Positions 8,738-18,408 of a DNA stretch of 64,000 bases are shown here, one piece after another (within the stretch, counting starts at the first letter, position 1; every line of letters starts with the position of its first letter). The DNA comes from Paraburkholderia acidicola. GTDB lineage: Bacteria; Pseudomonadota; Gammaproteobacteria; Burkholderiales; Burkholderiaceae. Made by a program: the position numbers and the translations under genes. The stretch covers positions 1,674,001 through 1,738,000 of the forward strand of contig NZ_MTZV01000006.1 of NCBI RefSeq assembly GCF_002362315.1, written 5' to 3'. A model generated the notes under the pieces. It was not told the origin of the DNA. It saw only the letters and a list, made by a program, of their open reading frames with translations, and ran no database searches.

Positions 8738-10558
8738 ATGAAAACAGCGAAGAACTGTACCGCTAGCCATCGCTACCATCACAGCCAGCGGGATCGCCTG
8801 GCAGCACCGGCCGCTATCACAATGGTCGTGATGATTCTCGCCGGTTGCGGCGGCGGGGATGGCGCCGCTTCAACCTCTGCGGCCAACCTGAAGCAGACTG
8901 CCAGCCAGCAAGCCAGTCCACCGACAGGCAATCAGACCTACATCGATCCGGTTGCCTATTCGGTGAACGCCGCCGATGGCCTCGCTGCGTCGCAGGTTTC
9001 CGAGAAGACGGCAGTCATGCAACATCGGTGGGTCTCCGGCAACACCACGATCAACTACACGACGACCACGGGCCACCTGACCGCAACCGACTCGAAAGGC
9101 AATCCCGAAGCATCGATGTCTTACGTCGCGTACACCGCGCCGAGCACGAACGGTGCACCGCGGCCTGTCACCTTCTTCTATAACGGCGGTCCCGGTTCGT
9201 CGTCGATCTGGTTGCGGCTCGGTTCGTTCGCGCCCACGCGTGTCGCGACGCCCGACCCGCTGTTCGGCAACAACTGGCCGAACTATCCGCTCGTCGACAA
9301 CAAGGAGAGTCTGATCGCCACGACGGACCTGGTATATATCGATCCGCCGGGCACCGGACTTTCCGAAGCGGTCTTGCCGAACACGAACCAGTCGTTCTGG
9401 GGTTCCGACGAGGACGTCGACGTCATGCGCGATTTCGTCGAGCGCTACATCGCGGTCAACAACCGCAGCAAGTCACCGCTGTATCTCTATGGAGAATCGT
9501 ACGGCACGCCGCGTACCAACATGATGGCGCTGGCGCTCGAATCCGCAGGTGTGCATCTGACGGGAATCGTGCTGCAATCCTCGATTCTGAATTTCTTCGC
9601 GGACGCCTCGTACGCGGTCGGCGTGACGGGCACACCCGCGGGTCTACAGCTCGCTACCGATACGCTGGAAGGATTCCTGCCGGAGTACGCGGAGGTGGCG
9701 GCGTACTACAACCTGGTATCGCCCGCACCGGTCAGTCAGGCCGCTTACGCACAGCAGGTAGAGCAGTTCGGCACGCAGCAGTACCACCACTTCCAGCCAT
9801 ATGCAGCGACCTGGGCGCTTAGTCAGGATGGCGTACCCAGTCTGTTCGGGCCGCCGGTATATCCCGCCACGCGAACGCTGCAGTCGTGGACGACGTCGTC
9901 TGGCATGACACTGCAGGCGTTACAGGGTTACTTCAGCGCCAATCCGATTTACAACAGCCTGATACCGGGTACGACGATCGGTGCATACGATGGCCGCGTG
10001 TCACTGCCGAATTCGGATCCGCGACTGCAGGCGGACCCCGATCCGTCGGACATCATGATCTCGCAGCCATTTACGAACGCGCTCGCTACGCAAATGCCGG
10101 ACTACCTCGGCTATACAGCGCCCAACGCGACCTACGTGCTGTTGAATCGAACCCTCGTCAATACCTGGGACTTCACGCATGACGGACAGCCGATGCCCGA
10201 TACGATCCCCGATCTGCTGGGCGCGCTGACGCTCAATCCAAGGCTCGAGGTGTATTCGGAAAACGGCTATCACGATCTGGACACACCGTTCTTCGCTACC
10301 GAGAAGCAGCTCGCGCGACTCCAGACAGTACCGGGTCTGAATCCGAACCTGCAGGTGACGTTCTTCCAGGGCGGTCACATGATTTATCTGGACGACGTCG
10401 CGCGTCCGCAGATGAAAGCGGGCCTGGAACTTTTCTATGGCGCGAAGGCGATCCCCGGTGCTTTGACACTCGCGACCTTGCCTCTGCCGTGGCGCGACGA
10501 AGACCCGGCCAGCGAACCGACTGGCAGCACACCCACCACCCAGGCGATGGCGCCTTGA
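8738..10558 (+). CDS. Serine carboxypeptidase-like (S10 family) lipoprotein
   Basis: 606 residues starting at an ATG with AAGGA about six bases upstream; the frame is open further upstream but without a good start. The N-terminus has a hydrophobic segment ending in the lipobox LAGC (Cys37), followed by a Gly/Ser/Ala/Gln-rich linker, so the protein should be a membrane-anchored exported hydrolase. S10 hallmarks are present: YNGGPGSSS (oxyanion-hole region, about 148-156), the nucleophile in YGESYGTPR (Ser254), and a C-terminal catalytic His in FQGGHMIY. A catalytic Asp is likely within GYHDLDTPFF. Bacterial S10 members are much less studied than eukaryotic vacuolar carboxypeptidases; an esterase or acyltransferase role cannot be excluded. 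A hairpin follows the stop codon. Confidence 0.87.
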   Translation: MKTAKNCTASHRYHHSQRDRLAAPAAITMVVMILAGCGGGDGAASTSAANLKQTASQQASPPTGNQTYIDPVAYSVNAADGLAASQVSEKTAVMQHRWVSGNTTINYTTTTGHLTATDSKGNPEASMSYVAYTAPSTNGAPRPVTFFYNGGPGSSSIWLRLGSFAPTRVATPDPLFGNNWPNYPLVDNKESLIATTDLVYIDPPGTGLSEAVLPNTNQSFWGSDEDVDVMRDFVERYIAVNNRSKSPLYLYGESYGTPRTNMMALALESAGVHLTGIVLQSSILNFFADASYAVGVTGTPAGLQLATDTLEGFLPEYAEVAAYYNLVSPAPVSQAAYAQQVEQFGTQQYHHFQPYAATWALSQDGVPSLFGPPVYPATRTLQSWTTSSGMTLQALQGYFSANPIYNSLIPGTTIGAYDGRVSLPNSDPRLQADPDPSDIMISQPFTNALATQMPDYLGYTAPNATYVLLNRTLVNTWDFTHDGQPMPDTIPDLLGALTLNPRLEVYSENGYHDLDTPFFATEKQLARLQTVPGLNPNLQVTFFQGGHMIYLDDVARPQMKAGLELFYGAKAIPGALTLATLPLPWRDEDPASEPTGSTPTTQAMAP

Positions 10559-10568
10559 GCGCAGCTCG

Positions 10569-10603
10569 CGGGGCGTTAAACGACAGTGTCGATTAGCGCC
10601 CCG
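10569..10603. terminator. Bidirectional hairpin between convergent S10 and amidase genes
   Basis: The outer arms are CGGGGCG and CGCCCCG, with a second small stem CGACA/TGTCG inside the loop. It sits 10 bp after the S10 peptidase stop and 21 bp from the amidase stop, between two converging genes. A terminator role is inferred from position; no long T-run is present. Confidence 0.55.
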
Positions 10604-10624
10604 AAAGGCGTCGTGATTCGCCGT

Positions 10625-12046
10625 TCACACAAACACCGGTGGCCGTTTATCCGCCCACGGCTTCGCCGCTTCCAGTTCATAGGCCAGTTCGAACAAGGTT
10701 CGTTCGTCGCCGAAACGGCCTGCGAATTGAACGCCGATCGGCAGGCCCGCCACGCTCCAGTGCAGCGGAACACTCATGGCCGGTGCACCGAACGCGTTGT
10801 GCATCATGGTGTAGATAGCGTAACGACTGACGCGCTCAAGGACGGTGTCGAGTGACAACCCACCGTGTATCGCGCCAATCGGCACAGGTGGTTGCGCGAG
10901 CACCGGTGAAACGATCACATCGAAGCGATTGAACCAGTCGTTGTAGGTCGATGCCGCCGCGGTCAGTCTGGTCTTCGCATTCGCCAGCTCGCCGGTAGGC
11001 AATTGCTTGGCGTAGGTCGCCATTTCCAGCGTCAATGGTTCGAGCAGAAACCGGTTGGGTTTGATACCCAGCAGCGCCTTGCGAGCGATGCCCACGGTTT
11101 CCGCGGCAGCGCTCGTAAAGAGCGTAAGAAAATCGTTGAAGGTGGCCGCGCCGTCGAACGGCAGTGAGGTCGATTCCACGTGATGCCCAAGCCCTTCGAG
11201 CAATCGCAGCGTGCTCTCTATGGACGATACGACCTCTGGGTCCGGCGCCTGACCGTCAACCACGTTGTCGACGAAGTAACCGACACGCAGGCGCCGCGTG
11301 GACGGTCCTGTGACAGCGCCAACAGGCGACAGAACCGCCGAAGTTCCACTACGCTCCATCACCGCAAACAGACCCGCGGAATCGCGCACCGTACGCGATA
11401 CGCAGTGTTCGGCGGTCAGATCGAATCCCGCTGCCTGCTCCTGATCCCCGATCAGGCGACCAAACGACGGCTTCAGCCCGAACAACCCGCAGCACGACGC
11501 GGGAATGCGGATCGAGCCACCGCCATCGGCGGCATCGGCCATTGGCACCACGCCCGCAGCGACCGCAGTAGCAGAACCACCCGAAGAGCCTCCGGGCGTG
11601 TGGCCCAGATTCCAGGGGTTGCGCGTCGGCCCGCACGCGAGTGCCTCGGTGGTCGGCAGGAAACCGAACTCGCTCATCGACGATCGTCCGATGATCACGA
11701 GACCCGCGGCCTCGTAGGCATCCACCTGCGGGCTGTTCGTCCGCGCAGCAGGCATGAGCCAGGTCAGCCGTGAACCCCAGCGCGTCTTGCTGCCCTTCAT
11801 GTCGTACATGTCCTTGAGCAGGAACGGTACCCCGGCAAACGGCCCGGTGAGATCACCCGTTCTGGCGCGCTGACGTGCACGTGCGTATAGCGGCTTCGCC
11901 ATGAAGTTGAGCTGGGGTTGAACGGCTTCCGCACGCGCAATGGCCGCGTCCACCGCTTCCAGCGCACTGATGTCGCCGCGCCGGATCATGGCGGCTAACC
12001 CGGTGGCATCGATAGACGCTATGTCGTTGCTGTCTTTAGTGTTCAT
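10625..12046 (-). CDS. Amidase signature family hydrolase
   Basis: 473 residues with the full amidase-signature core. The catalytic triad is visible as Lys in VPFLLKDMYD, the cis-Ser in GGSSGGSATAVAAG, and the nucleophile Ser in DGGGSIRIPAS. The family hydrolyses carboxamides and includes GatA, indoleacetamide and aryl amidases. Nothing here shows a GatCAB context, so this is a stand-alone catabolic or biosynthetic amidase of unknown substrate. I start at the ATG at 12046 because AAGG lies five bases upstream; an in-frame upstream ATG at 12085 would add 13 residues. It converges with the S10 gene and is divergent from the small membrane protein at 12202. Confidence 0.93.
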   Translation of the reverse strand: MNTKDSNDIASIDATGLAAMIRRGDISALEAVDAAIARAEAVQPQLNFMAKPLYARARQRARTGDLTGPFAGVPFLLKDMYDMKGSKTRWGSRLTWLMPAARTNSPQVDAYEAAGLVIIGRSSMSEFGFLPTTEALACGPTRNPWNLGHTPGGSSGGSATAVAAGVVPMADAADGGGSIRIPASCCGLFGLKPSFGRLIGDQEQAAGFDLTAEHCVSRTVRDSAGLFAVMERSGTSAVLSPVGAVTGPSTRRLRVGYFVDNVVDGQAPDPEVVSSIESTLRLLEGLGHHVESTSLPFDGAATFNDFLTLFTSAAAETVGIARKALLGIKPNRFLLEPLTLEMATYAKQLPTGELANAKTRLTAAASTYNDWFNRFDVIVSPVLAQPPVPIGAIHGGLSLDTVLERVSRYAIYTMMHNAFGAPAMSVPLHWSVAGLPIGVQFAGRFGDERTLFELAYELEAAKPWADKRPPVFV

Positions 12047-12201
12047 GCTTGCCTTGCAAGGTGCTGTTCGAATTAAATTCGTCACCCGGCGATCTTACAT
12101 GGGGCCGCGGCAGGCGTTGTATCGCGAGTAGTAGACTCTGCGGATCCGTTGGGCGTCGCACAATAATTCAATCGATTAGTCACCCGAACAGGGAGAACAT
12201 C

Positions 12202-12615
12202 TTGGCCGCAAAAATCCTCATGGTTCTGAGCGCAGGCATTATGTTTTTACTTGGCGTTGTTCACCTTGCCTATACGTTCTTGGGGAACAAGCTCACACCC
12301 CGTGATCCTGCGCTGCAAATGAGCATGGATCAAATCTCACCTGTCCTGACAAGACAAACCACCATGTGGCGTGCCTGGGTGGGCTTCAATGTCAGTCACA
12401 GCATGGGACTCATGCTGTTCGGTCTGGTGTTCGGTTTTCTCGCGCTGGCCCACGGCGACCTCCTCTTTCGGTCGCCGTTCCTGCTCGCTGTCGGGCTCGC
12501 AATGCTGGTGGCTTTTGTCGTGCTCGCCAAAGCTTACTGGTTCAGTGCACCCTTCACAGGCGTGAGCATTGCTTTGGCCTGCTATGTCGCGAGTATCGTG
12601 CTATCGCGGATCTGA
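12202..12615 (+). CDS. Small four-helix membrane protein (LIC_13387-like)
   Basis: A 137-residue protein made almost entirely of hydrophobic helices: ILMVLSAGIMFLLGVVHLAY, MGLMLFGLVFGFLALAHG, SPFLLAVGLAMLVAFVVLA and FTGVSIALACYVASIVLSRI. A short loop with Thr/Arg/Trp residues lies between helices 1 and 2. The start is taken as TTG at 12202 because GGGAGAA lies just upstream; a longer open frame reaches back to 12049 but would overlap the 5' end of the amidase gene. It resembles the uncharacterised LIC_13387 family. I can give no function beyond inner-membrane location. Confidence 0.72.
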   Translation: MAAKILMVLSAGIMFLLGVVHLAYTFLGNKLTPRDPALQMSMDQISPVLTRQTTMWRAWVGFNVSHSMGLMLFGLVFGFLALAHGDLLFRSPFLLAVGLAMLVAFVVLAKAYWFSAPFTGVSIALACYVASIVLSRI

Positions 12616-12641
12616 CCATACGTGTTAGCCGACCCGCTGGC

Positions 12642-13223
12642 CTAAGCATCCGCTGCGCGCGCCGCGGGCTCGACTTCGAACGCTTCGCCGGTTGCGAAGA
12701 ACGTACCACCCGCGACGTAATGGCAAGTGCGTAGATCAGGGTCGTCGAAGTGCCAGCGATTGTCGGTATAGACCCGGCTGTCGGCATACGCGGCCACCAC
12801 TTCGCCGATAAACAGATCGTGGCGCTGGCTCGCATCGGGGATGACCTTGCACTCCATCCACGTCACGCAACCGGCCAGCATGGGCACATCGATCTTCTGG
12901 CCGGGGAAAGTCTCCAGATCAAATGCAGCGAACTTGTCGAGCCCTTCGCCGGTATTCGAGCCCACCGCCAGGGTCTGCCTGGCGAATGCCACCGACGGCA
13001 ACTGCAAACCGAACACACCGCTCGCCTCGATCAACTGGCGCGTTAGCGTGCGGCTGTCGATCACGACGACGATCTTCGGTGGATCGAAATCGAGTGGCAT
13101 CGACCACGCTGCGGCCATGACATTCGAACGCCCGCCGTGTGCACTCGTGATCACCGTGACCGGACCGTGGTTCAGTAGCCGCGTCGCGCGCGACAAATCT
13201 ACGTCTTTTCTCGTGGCTTCCAT
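12642..13223 (-). CDS. Flavin reductase domain (FMN-binding split barrel) protein
   Basis: 193 residues. The fold of the flavin-reductase/HpaC-like family is suggested by the N-terminal GPVTVITSAHGGRSNVMAAA, where the family binds FMN, followed by PPKIVVVIDSRTLTRQLIE and FGLQLPS. The protein most likely binds FMN and either supplies reduced flavin to a monooxygenase or acts as a flavoprotein oxidoreductase itself. No monooxygenase gene is next to it. It converges with the small membrane protein gene and is divergent from the TRIC-type channel gene. Confidence 0.85.
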   Translation of the reverse strand: MEATRKDVDLSRATRLLNHGPVTVITSAHGGRSNVMAAAWSMPLDFDPPKIVVVIDSRTLTRQLIEASGVFGLQLPSVAFARQTLAVGSNTGEGLDKFAAFDLETFPGQKIDVPMLAGCVTWMECKVIPDASQRHDLFIGEVVAAYADSRVYTDNRWHFDDPDLRTCHYVAGGTFFATGEAFEVEPAARAADA

Positions 13224-13429
13224 GTTTCGTCCTTCTGGTGCGATACGGCGCTGCGCTTCGATGCGCTCGCGCCCAACGATTCCCGTGGCTTCCGTGCGTA
13301 CATTGCACTCACGGCATTGGACAGCATTCTAGACATCTATCCGTTCCTTCACACGTCCACGCCAGCAGGCCCCGCCGCGGTTATCATCGCAAGCACCCTG
13401 CTCCCTCTTCCGTCTCATCTGCAACGCTG

Positions 13430-14053
13430 ATGAAAAAAATCGAATCGATCGTGCTCGCCGCCGATCTGGCCGGCACTGCGGTATTCGCCCTCGAAGGCGC
13501 CATTGTCGCGATGCGCCATGGGCTCGATCTGCTGGGCGTCATGGTGCTGTCGTTCGTGGTTGCGCTGGGCGGCGGTGTGATCCGCGACTTGCTGATCGGC
13601 GCCACGCCGCCCAACGCCGTGCGTGACTGGCGCTACCCGGTGCTCGCCTTTGTCACCGGCCTGCTGACCTTCGTCTTTCACGACACCGCCCGCGCACTTC
13701 CCTTCATGCCGATCATGACGCTCGATGCCGCCGGGCTCGCGCTGTTCGCCGTCGCGGGCGCACAGAAGGCGCTCGACTACCGCATCGGGCCGTTCATCGC
13801 GACCTTGATGGGCACTGTCACGGGTGTCGGTGGCGGCGTGGTTCGCGACATCCTGCTGGCGCGTGTGCCCATGGTGCTCGCCGCCGATATCTATGCGAGC
13901 GCCGCATTCGTCGGCGCCGTCGTGCTGGTAGCGGGCCGGCGGTTCGGCCTGTCGCCGATGCTTGCCGCGCTGCTGGGCGGCGGCGCGTGCTTTGCGTTGC
14001 GCATCCTCGCCGTGATGCACGGCTGGCAGTTGCCGAAGGCAACGCCTTGGTGA
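13430..14053 (+). CDS. TRIC-family (UPF0126) cation channel-like membrane protein
   Basis: A 207-residue inner-membrane protein of the UPF0126/YicG group, now placed with trimeric intracellular cation channels. Two repeated halves are evident, each with a glycine-rich segment followed by a conserved Arg-Asp: VVALGGGVIRDLLIGATPP in the first and GTVTGVGGGVVRDILLARVP in the second. Seven hydrophobic helices fit the family, and 207 residues is its standard size. The start is the ATG at 13430; the frame is open upstream to 13238, but that part is basic and low-complexity. Its ribosome binding site is weak. Confidence 0.9.
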   Translation: MKKIESIVLAADLAGTAVFALEGAIVAMRHGLDLLGVMVLSFVVALGGGVIRDLLIGATPPNAVRDWRYPVLAFVTGLLTFVFHDTARALPFMPIMTLDAAGLALFAVAGAQKALDYRIGPFIATLMGTVTGVGGGVVRDILLARVPMVLAADIYASAAFVGAVVLVAGRRFGLSPMLAALLGGGACFALRILAVMHGWQLPKATPW

Positions 14054-14170
14054 AGCGGTTCACCGTCTGCCATGCAGCCCGATACTGATGTCCGAATCTG
14101 GCCAGTCAAAGCAATCGATATTGGCTAAACTGGGCCTCCGCTGTCGGTCGCGTCTATTCGGGAAAGGTGC

Positions 14171-15592
14171 ATGAACAACGATTCCATTTTTCGTCCCGTG
14201 CTGGAACGTGCATTGAGCCACTCGCTCGCGCACCTCGATAATCTGGCGCACAGCCCGGTCGCCGCCATTGCCAGCCTGCAAACGCTGCGCGAACGTCTCG
14301 CGAAGCCGCTGAACCCGCAGAGCCTGCCTGCCGAACAGATCGTCGATGAACTCGTTGCGGACACGGCCGGAGGAATTCTTGGTAGCGCAGGTGGACGGTT
14401 TTTCGGCTGGGTGATCGGCGGATCGTTACCCGCTGCGCTCGCGGCGGACTGGCTAACCAGTGCCTGGGACCAGAACGCCGCATCGTATTCTTGCGGGCCG
14501 GCCGAAGCGGTGATCGAAGAAGTCTGCGGCGAATGGCTGAAGGACCTGCTCGGCTTGCCGGCTCACGCGAGCTTTGCACTGACGAGCGGCTGCCAGATGG
14601 CCCACGTCACCGCGCTCGCAGCGGCACGTCATGCGCTGCTCGCGCGACGCGGCTGGCAGGTCGAACGCGATGGTCTGTTCGGCGCTCCAAGGCTGCGCAT
14701 TCTTAGTAGCGATCAGTTCCATGGCAGCATCACGCGCGCCACGCGCATGCTCGGCCTCGGCACCGCGTCCGTCGTTGGCTTGCCCGCAAATCAGGCCGGG
14801 CAACTCGATGCCGCCACCCTCGAACACGCGCTGCAAGACAATCCCGACACGCTCACGATCGTGCTGCTGCAGGCAGGCGATCTGAACATCGGTGCCTACG
14901 ATTGCTTCGCCGATCTGATTCCGCTTGCGCATCGCTACGACGCGTGGGTTCACGTCGACGGTGCGTTTGGCCTGTGGGCCAACGCCAGTGCGCAGCACCG
15001 GCATCGGCTGGCTGGTGTCGAACAGGCAGACTCGTGGACCACCGACGGCCACAAGTGGCTCAACGTCCCGTACGACAGTGGCTTTGCATTCGTCGCAAAC
15101 GCCCAGGCGCATCGCAGTGCGATGTCGTACGAAGCGAGCTACATCACGCACAACGACGACGTACGCGAGCAGAAAGACTGGAACCCGGACTGGTCGCGGC
15201 GCGGCCGCGGTGTCGCCACCTACGCGGCGCTCCGGCAGCTCGGCCGCGAAGGTGTCGCGGCACTGATCGATCGCTGTTGCGATGCCGCACATCGCATCGC
15301 GACCGGCATCGGTGCGCTTCCCGGCGCGGAGCTGGTGTGGGAGCCGACGATCAACCAGGGCCTCGTTCGCTTTCTGGACCCAACGCCCGGCGCAACCGAA
15401 CACGATCACGACACACGTACCGATGCCGTGACCGCCGCGGTACTCGCAAGCGGTGAAGCGCTGTTTAGCAATACGACCTGGCGCGGCAAGCGTTGCATGC
15501 GGATATCGGTGTGCAACTGGCAAACCGGCGCGCAGGATATCGCGCGTGCGGTGGCCGCCGTCGAGCAGAGCGTGCGTTCGCAGAACGATTAG
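14171..15592 (+). CDS. PLP-dependent group II decarboxylase family protein
   Basis: 473 residues with the fold of glutamate/aromatic-L-amino-acid/aspartate decarboxylases. The PLP-binding lysine is in the signature TDGHKWLNVPYDSG. VHVDGAFGLWA holds the Asp that pairs with the pyridine nitrogen, and FALTSGCQMAHVTAL is the phosphate-binding region. GGAAAGG precedes the ATG by five bases. The PEP-mutase-family gene starts 59 bp downstream on the same strand, so the two may be co-transcribed. The substrate cannot be told from the sequence; it could also be a related sphingosine-phosphate-lyase-like carbon-carbon lyase. Confidence 0.88.
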   Translation: MNNDSIFRPVLERALSHSLAHLDNLAHSPVAAIASLQTLRERLAKPLNPQSLPAEQIVDELVADTAGGILGSAGGRFFGWVIGGSLPAALAADWLTSAWDQNAASYSCGPAEAVIEEVCGEWLKDLLGLPAHASFALTSGCQMAHVTALAAARHALLARRGWQVERDGLFGAPRLRILSSDQFHGSITRATRMLGLGTASVVGLPANQAGQLDAATLEHALQDNPDTLTIVLLQAGDLNIGAYDCFADLIPLAHRYDAWVHVDGAFGLWANASAQHRHRLAGVEQADSWTTDGHKWLNVPYDSGFAFVANAQAHRSAMSYEASYITHNDDVREQKDWNPDWSRRGRGVATYAALRQLGREGVAALIDRCCDAAHRIATGIGALPGAELVWEPTINQGLVRFLDPTPGATEHDHDTRTDAVTAAVLASGEALFSNTTWRGKRCMRISVCNWQTGAQDIARAVAAVEQSVRSQND

Positions 15593-15650
15593 GTTCACCG
15601 TCCATTCCATCGTCGTCGATGTTTCTCAATCTGCAGTCTCCGGAGCCACC

Positions 15651-16457
15651 ATGTCTGAACTCACGCAAAAGTTTCGCGCGCTACACGTCAACACCTTGCC
15701 GCTTCGTCTGCCGAACGCATGGGATGCCGGCAGCGCCAGGCTGTTCGAGAGTCTTGGTGCACCGGCAATCGCAACAACCAGCGCTGGTGTCGCGTGGGCG
15801 ATGGGCTACCCCGATAACCGCGCGCTGCCGGTGGAGCGTGTCATCGACGGTGCAGCGAATATGGTGCGCGTGCTGAAGGTCCCGCTATCCGTCGATATCG
15901 AGAACGGCTATTCCGACGACCCGCGTGCTGTCGCCGATCTTGCGCTGCGGCTCATCGATGTCGGTGTGTCCGGCATCAATATCGAAGACGGTCCCGACTC
16001 ACCGAGTCTGCTCGCCGCCAAGATCGAAGCGATCAAGCAAGCCGCTGCGAAGGCCGGGCTGGATATCTTCGTCAACGCGCGGACCGATGTTTTTCTTGCC
16101 GGTCTCGTCGATGCGCCCGCACGACCCGGCGAGGCGATTGCACGCGGGTCGTTGTATCGGTCGGCCGGGACCGATGGTCTGTTCGTGCCCGCACTCCACG
16201 AGCCTGAGGCGATCAAGGCGGTGGTAGCCGCCGTCGATCTACCGGTCAACGTGATGGCATGGCCGGGCCTGCCCGCTGCCGCCGAACTCGGCGCGCTAGG
16301 CGTGCGGCGTCTGAGCGCCGGTTCCGGCATTCCGCAACTGCTCTGGGGGCAGGCCGAAAAACTGGCGCGCGAGTTTCTCGAAAGCGGCCGGTCCGAACCG
16401 ATGTCGGAAGGCTCCATGCCGTACCCGCAGTTGCAGGGGTTGTTCAAGAACCTGTAG
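15651..16457 (+). CDS. Isocitrate lyase/PEP mutase family protein
   Basis: 268 residues of the PEP mutase/2-methylisocitrate lyase superfamily, which cleaves or rearranges C-C or P-C bonds in alpha-oxycarboxylates. Family motifs are SAGVAWAMGYPD near the N-terminus, PLSVDIENGYSDDP (metal-binding Asp/Glu) and GVSGINIEDGPD. The usual lyase Lys-Lys-Cys-Gly-His active-site loop is not seen; instead FVNARTDVF follows, as in the broad oxaloacetate-decarboxylase-like branch. The start is the ATG at 15651 with GGAG upstream; a longer open frame overlaps the preceding gene and is ignored. The exact reaction is unknown. Confidence 0.87.
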   Translation: MSELTQKFRALHVNTLPLRLPNAWDAGSARLFESLGAPAIATTSAGVAWAMGYPDNRALPVERVIDGAANMVRVLKVPLSVDIENGYSDDPRAVADLALRLIDVGVSGINIEDGPDSPSLLAAKIEAIKQAAAKAGLDIFVNARTDVFLAGLVDAPARPGEAIARGSLYRSAGTDGLFVPALHEPEAIKAVVAAVDLPVNVMAWPGLPAAAELGALGVRRLSAGSGIPQLLWGQAEKLAREFLESGRSEPMSEGSMPYPQLQGLFKNL

Positions 16458-16550
16458 CGCGCGAATCTCGTCCGGCACGGCTACGTTTGAGGCTCCTTGA
16501 GCATCGTTGAGGCCGATGTCATAGCCCGGTAACAGGTCCTGGAATATAAG

Positions 16551-16600
16551 GTAAGTTTTTACAACCGGCCGCGGAGCGCTTGCGGCCGGCGATGACTTAC
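16551..16600. terminator. Extended two-part hairpin between the lyase and phosphatase genes
   Basis: An outer pair, GTAAGT at 16551-16556 and ACTTAC at 16595-16600, encloses an inner perfect 8-bp stem CCGGCCGC/GCGGCCGG (16565-16589). It lies 93 bp after the lyase stop and 72 bp before the phosphatase ATG. It could end the upstream transcript or act as a structured leader; no clear T-run follows the GC stem. Confidence 0.4.
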
Positions 16601-16672
16601 TTCATACCGGCCTGTGCTTCCTGCGTTGCAGGAACCTTGCGCCGGCTTCCTCCCCCAAGGACGAGACAATCC

Positions 16673-18364
16673 ATGTCGAACAAGAAGACTACCGATACCC
16701 CGTCAACCGAGCCCACCGCCACCGTTTCGCGTCGCGGCTTCCTCAAGCTCGCGGGCGCATCCGGATTTGCTACCGCCACCGGCAGCCTGACGTCGTCGGC
16801 CCGTGCGGCCACGGCCACGCCCGACGGCACACCGGAACAGATCCATCTGACGTGGGGCAACAATCCGGCAACGGAGGTCGTGATCTCGTGGGCATCGCTC
16901 GCACCGGCCACCAATCCGCGGGTGCACATCAGTTGTGGCGGTGAACGGAAAATCACCGTGCACGGCGTGCAACGCACCTATACCGACGGACTCAACGGCA
17001 CGGTCGTGTTCACGTACCATGCGCGCCTGCACGGCCTGCACCACTCGACCGACTACGAATACGAAGTCACCGCCGACAACGACAGCAACGCGGGCCAGCC
17101 GTTTACCGCCAGCTTCCGCACCGCGCCACATGGCCGCGCACCGTTTCGCTGGACCAGCTACGGCGATCTCGCTACGCCGAACACCGGTTGGGTCCTGTCG
17201 TCGCCGCAAAGCCGCTTTGCCGTGCAGGCCGTCGAGCGTTTCCAGCCGCTGTTCCACCTGCTGAACGGCGATCTCTGCTACGCAAACCTGAACCCCACGC
17301 ATCAGCCCGATGTGTGGCGCGACTTCGGCAACAACAACCAGACCTCGTCGGCGAATCGTCCGTGGATGCCCTGCCCGGGCAATCACGAGATCGAATTCAA
17401 CAACGGTGAACAGGGCTACGAATCGTATCTGACGCGCTACACGCTGCCGGAGAACGGCACACGTTTTCCGGGCCGCTGGTACAGCTTCCGCGTCAGCTCG
17501 GTGCTGTTCATCTCGCTCGATGCCGACGACGTCGTGTACCAGGACGCAGCCGCATTCGTGGCGGGTCCGAGCCCGTTGGTGCCGGCTGCCAGCACCGGCA
17601 ACCCGCCGATCGAACCGGGCACGTCGTTCTACGTGCGCGGCTATAGCAACGGCGAACAGACTCGCTGGCTCGAAAGAACGCTGCGCTGGGCTGCGGAAGA
17701 TCGCGAGGTCGACTGGATCGTCGTGCAGATGCACCAGGACGCGCTCAGCTCGTCGAAGACCGGCAATGGCTCGGACAAGGGCATTCGCGAGGCGTGGCTG
17801 CCGCTGTTCGATCGTTATGGCGTCGACCTGGTGCTGTGCGGACACGATCACGACTACGAGCGCAGCTACCCTGTGCGCGGCTGCAATCACCACGCGGGCA
17901 CCGACGTCGCAACGGGCCAGGTTGTGGATACGTTGCAACCGCGTCCCGTCCCGTCGCCGAGTCCCGACAGCACGCGCTTCGACACGACGCACGGCACGAT
18001 CCACCTGATTCTGGGCGGTGGCGGCACGAGCGCGCCGCTCGACGTCTACGGCGTCGACCAGGGCGATGGCAAACCTCAAGCGCAGATATTCACGCGCCCC
18101 AACCGTCCGGTACCGAACACCGCCAAACCGGGCGCTTTCGTCCGCCCGGGTGCAGATGCTGTAGAAGACGCCATCTGGTCGGCACAACGCGACACTGGCA
18201 CCGGCTACGGCATCGCCGTGTTCGATCACGATCCGGGCGAGCCGGGCGGCAAGACCACGATCACGATGAACTACTACCATGCGCCGGGCGCTGACCAGAC
18301 GCCGACCGCGAACTACGAACTGTTCGAGACGATCGAGCTGTCGAAGCAACGGCGCGGCTGGTAA
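16673..18364 (+). CDS. Tat-exported metallophosphoesterase (purple acid phosphatase-like)
   Basis: 563 residues. A twin-arginine signal, SRRGFLKLAGASG, about 20 residues in is followed by a hydrophobic stretch and an ARAA-type cleavage site, so the enzyme should be exported folded and metal-loaded. An N-terminal fibronectin-like domain (about 55-150) is of the kind that precedes purple acid phosphatases. Metal ligands follow in order: YGDLA, LLNGDLCYAN, GNHE, VQMHQD, and GHDHDYER near the C-terminus. The likely role is hydrolysis of phosphate esters in the periplasm or outside the cell. The start is the ATG at 16673 after AAGGA; spacing is long (about 13). A stem-loop follows the gene. Confidence 0.9.
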   Translation: MSNKKTTDTPSTEPTATVSRRGFLKLAGASGFATATGSLTSSARAATATPDGTPEQIHLTWGNNPATEVVISWASLAPATNPRVHISCGGERKITVHGVQRTYTDGLNGTVVFTYHARLHGLHHSTDYEYEVTADNDSNAGQPFTASFRTAPHGRAPFRWTSYGDLATPNTGWVLSSPQSRFAVQAVERFQPLFHLLNGDLCYANLNPTHQPDVWRDFGNNNQTSSANRPWMPCPGNHEIEFNNGEQGYESYLTRYTLPENGTRFPGRWYSFRVSSVLFISLDADDVVYQDAAAFVAGPSPLVPAASTGNPPIEPGTSFYVRGYSNGEQTRWLERTLRWAAEDREVDWIVVQMHQDALSSSKTGNGSDKGIREAWLPLFDRYGVDLVLCGHDHDYERSYPVRGCNHHAGTDVATGQVVDTLQPRPVPSPSPDSTRFDTTHGTIHLILGGGGTSAPLDVYGVDQGDGKPQAQIFTRPNRPVPNTAKPGAFVRPGADAVEDAIWSAQRDTGTGYGIAVFDHDPGEPGGKTTITMNYYHAPGADQTPTANYELFETIELSKQRRGW

Positions 18365-18408
18365 GTCGAGCGGTTCGGCGAATAGCCGCTTCCTTTCCGG
18401 TAGTACCT

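Noticed and set aside
14453..15610. A 385-codon minus-strand open frame opposite the PLP decarboxylase
   Set aside because: The plus-strand gene has the PLP lysine motif and a ribosome binding site; the antisense frame has neither.
16703..18349. A 548-codon minus-strand open frame opposite the Tat-exported phosphatase
   Set aside because: No domain, extreme Arg/Val/Ala bias, and a complete phosphatase is encoded on the other strand.
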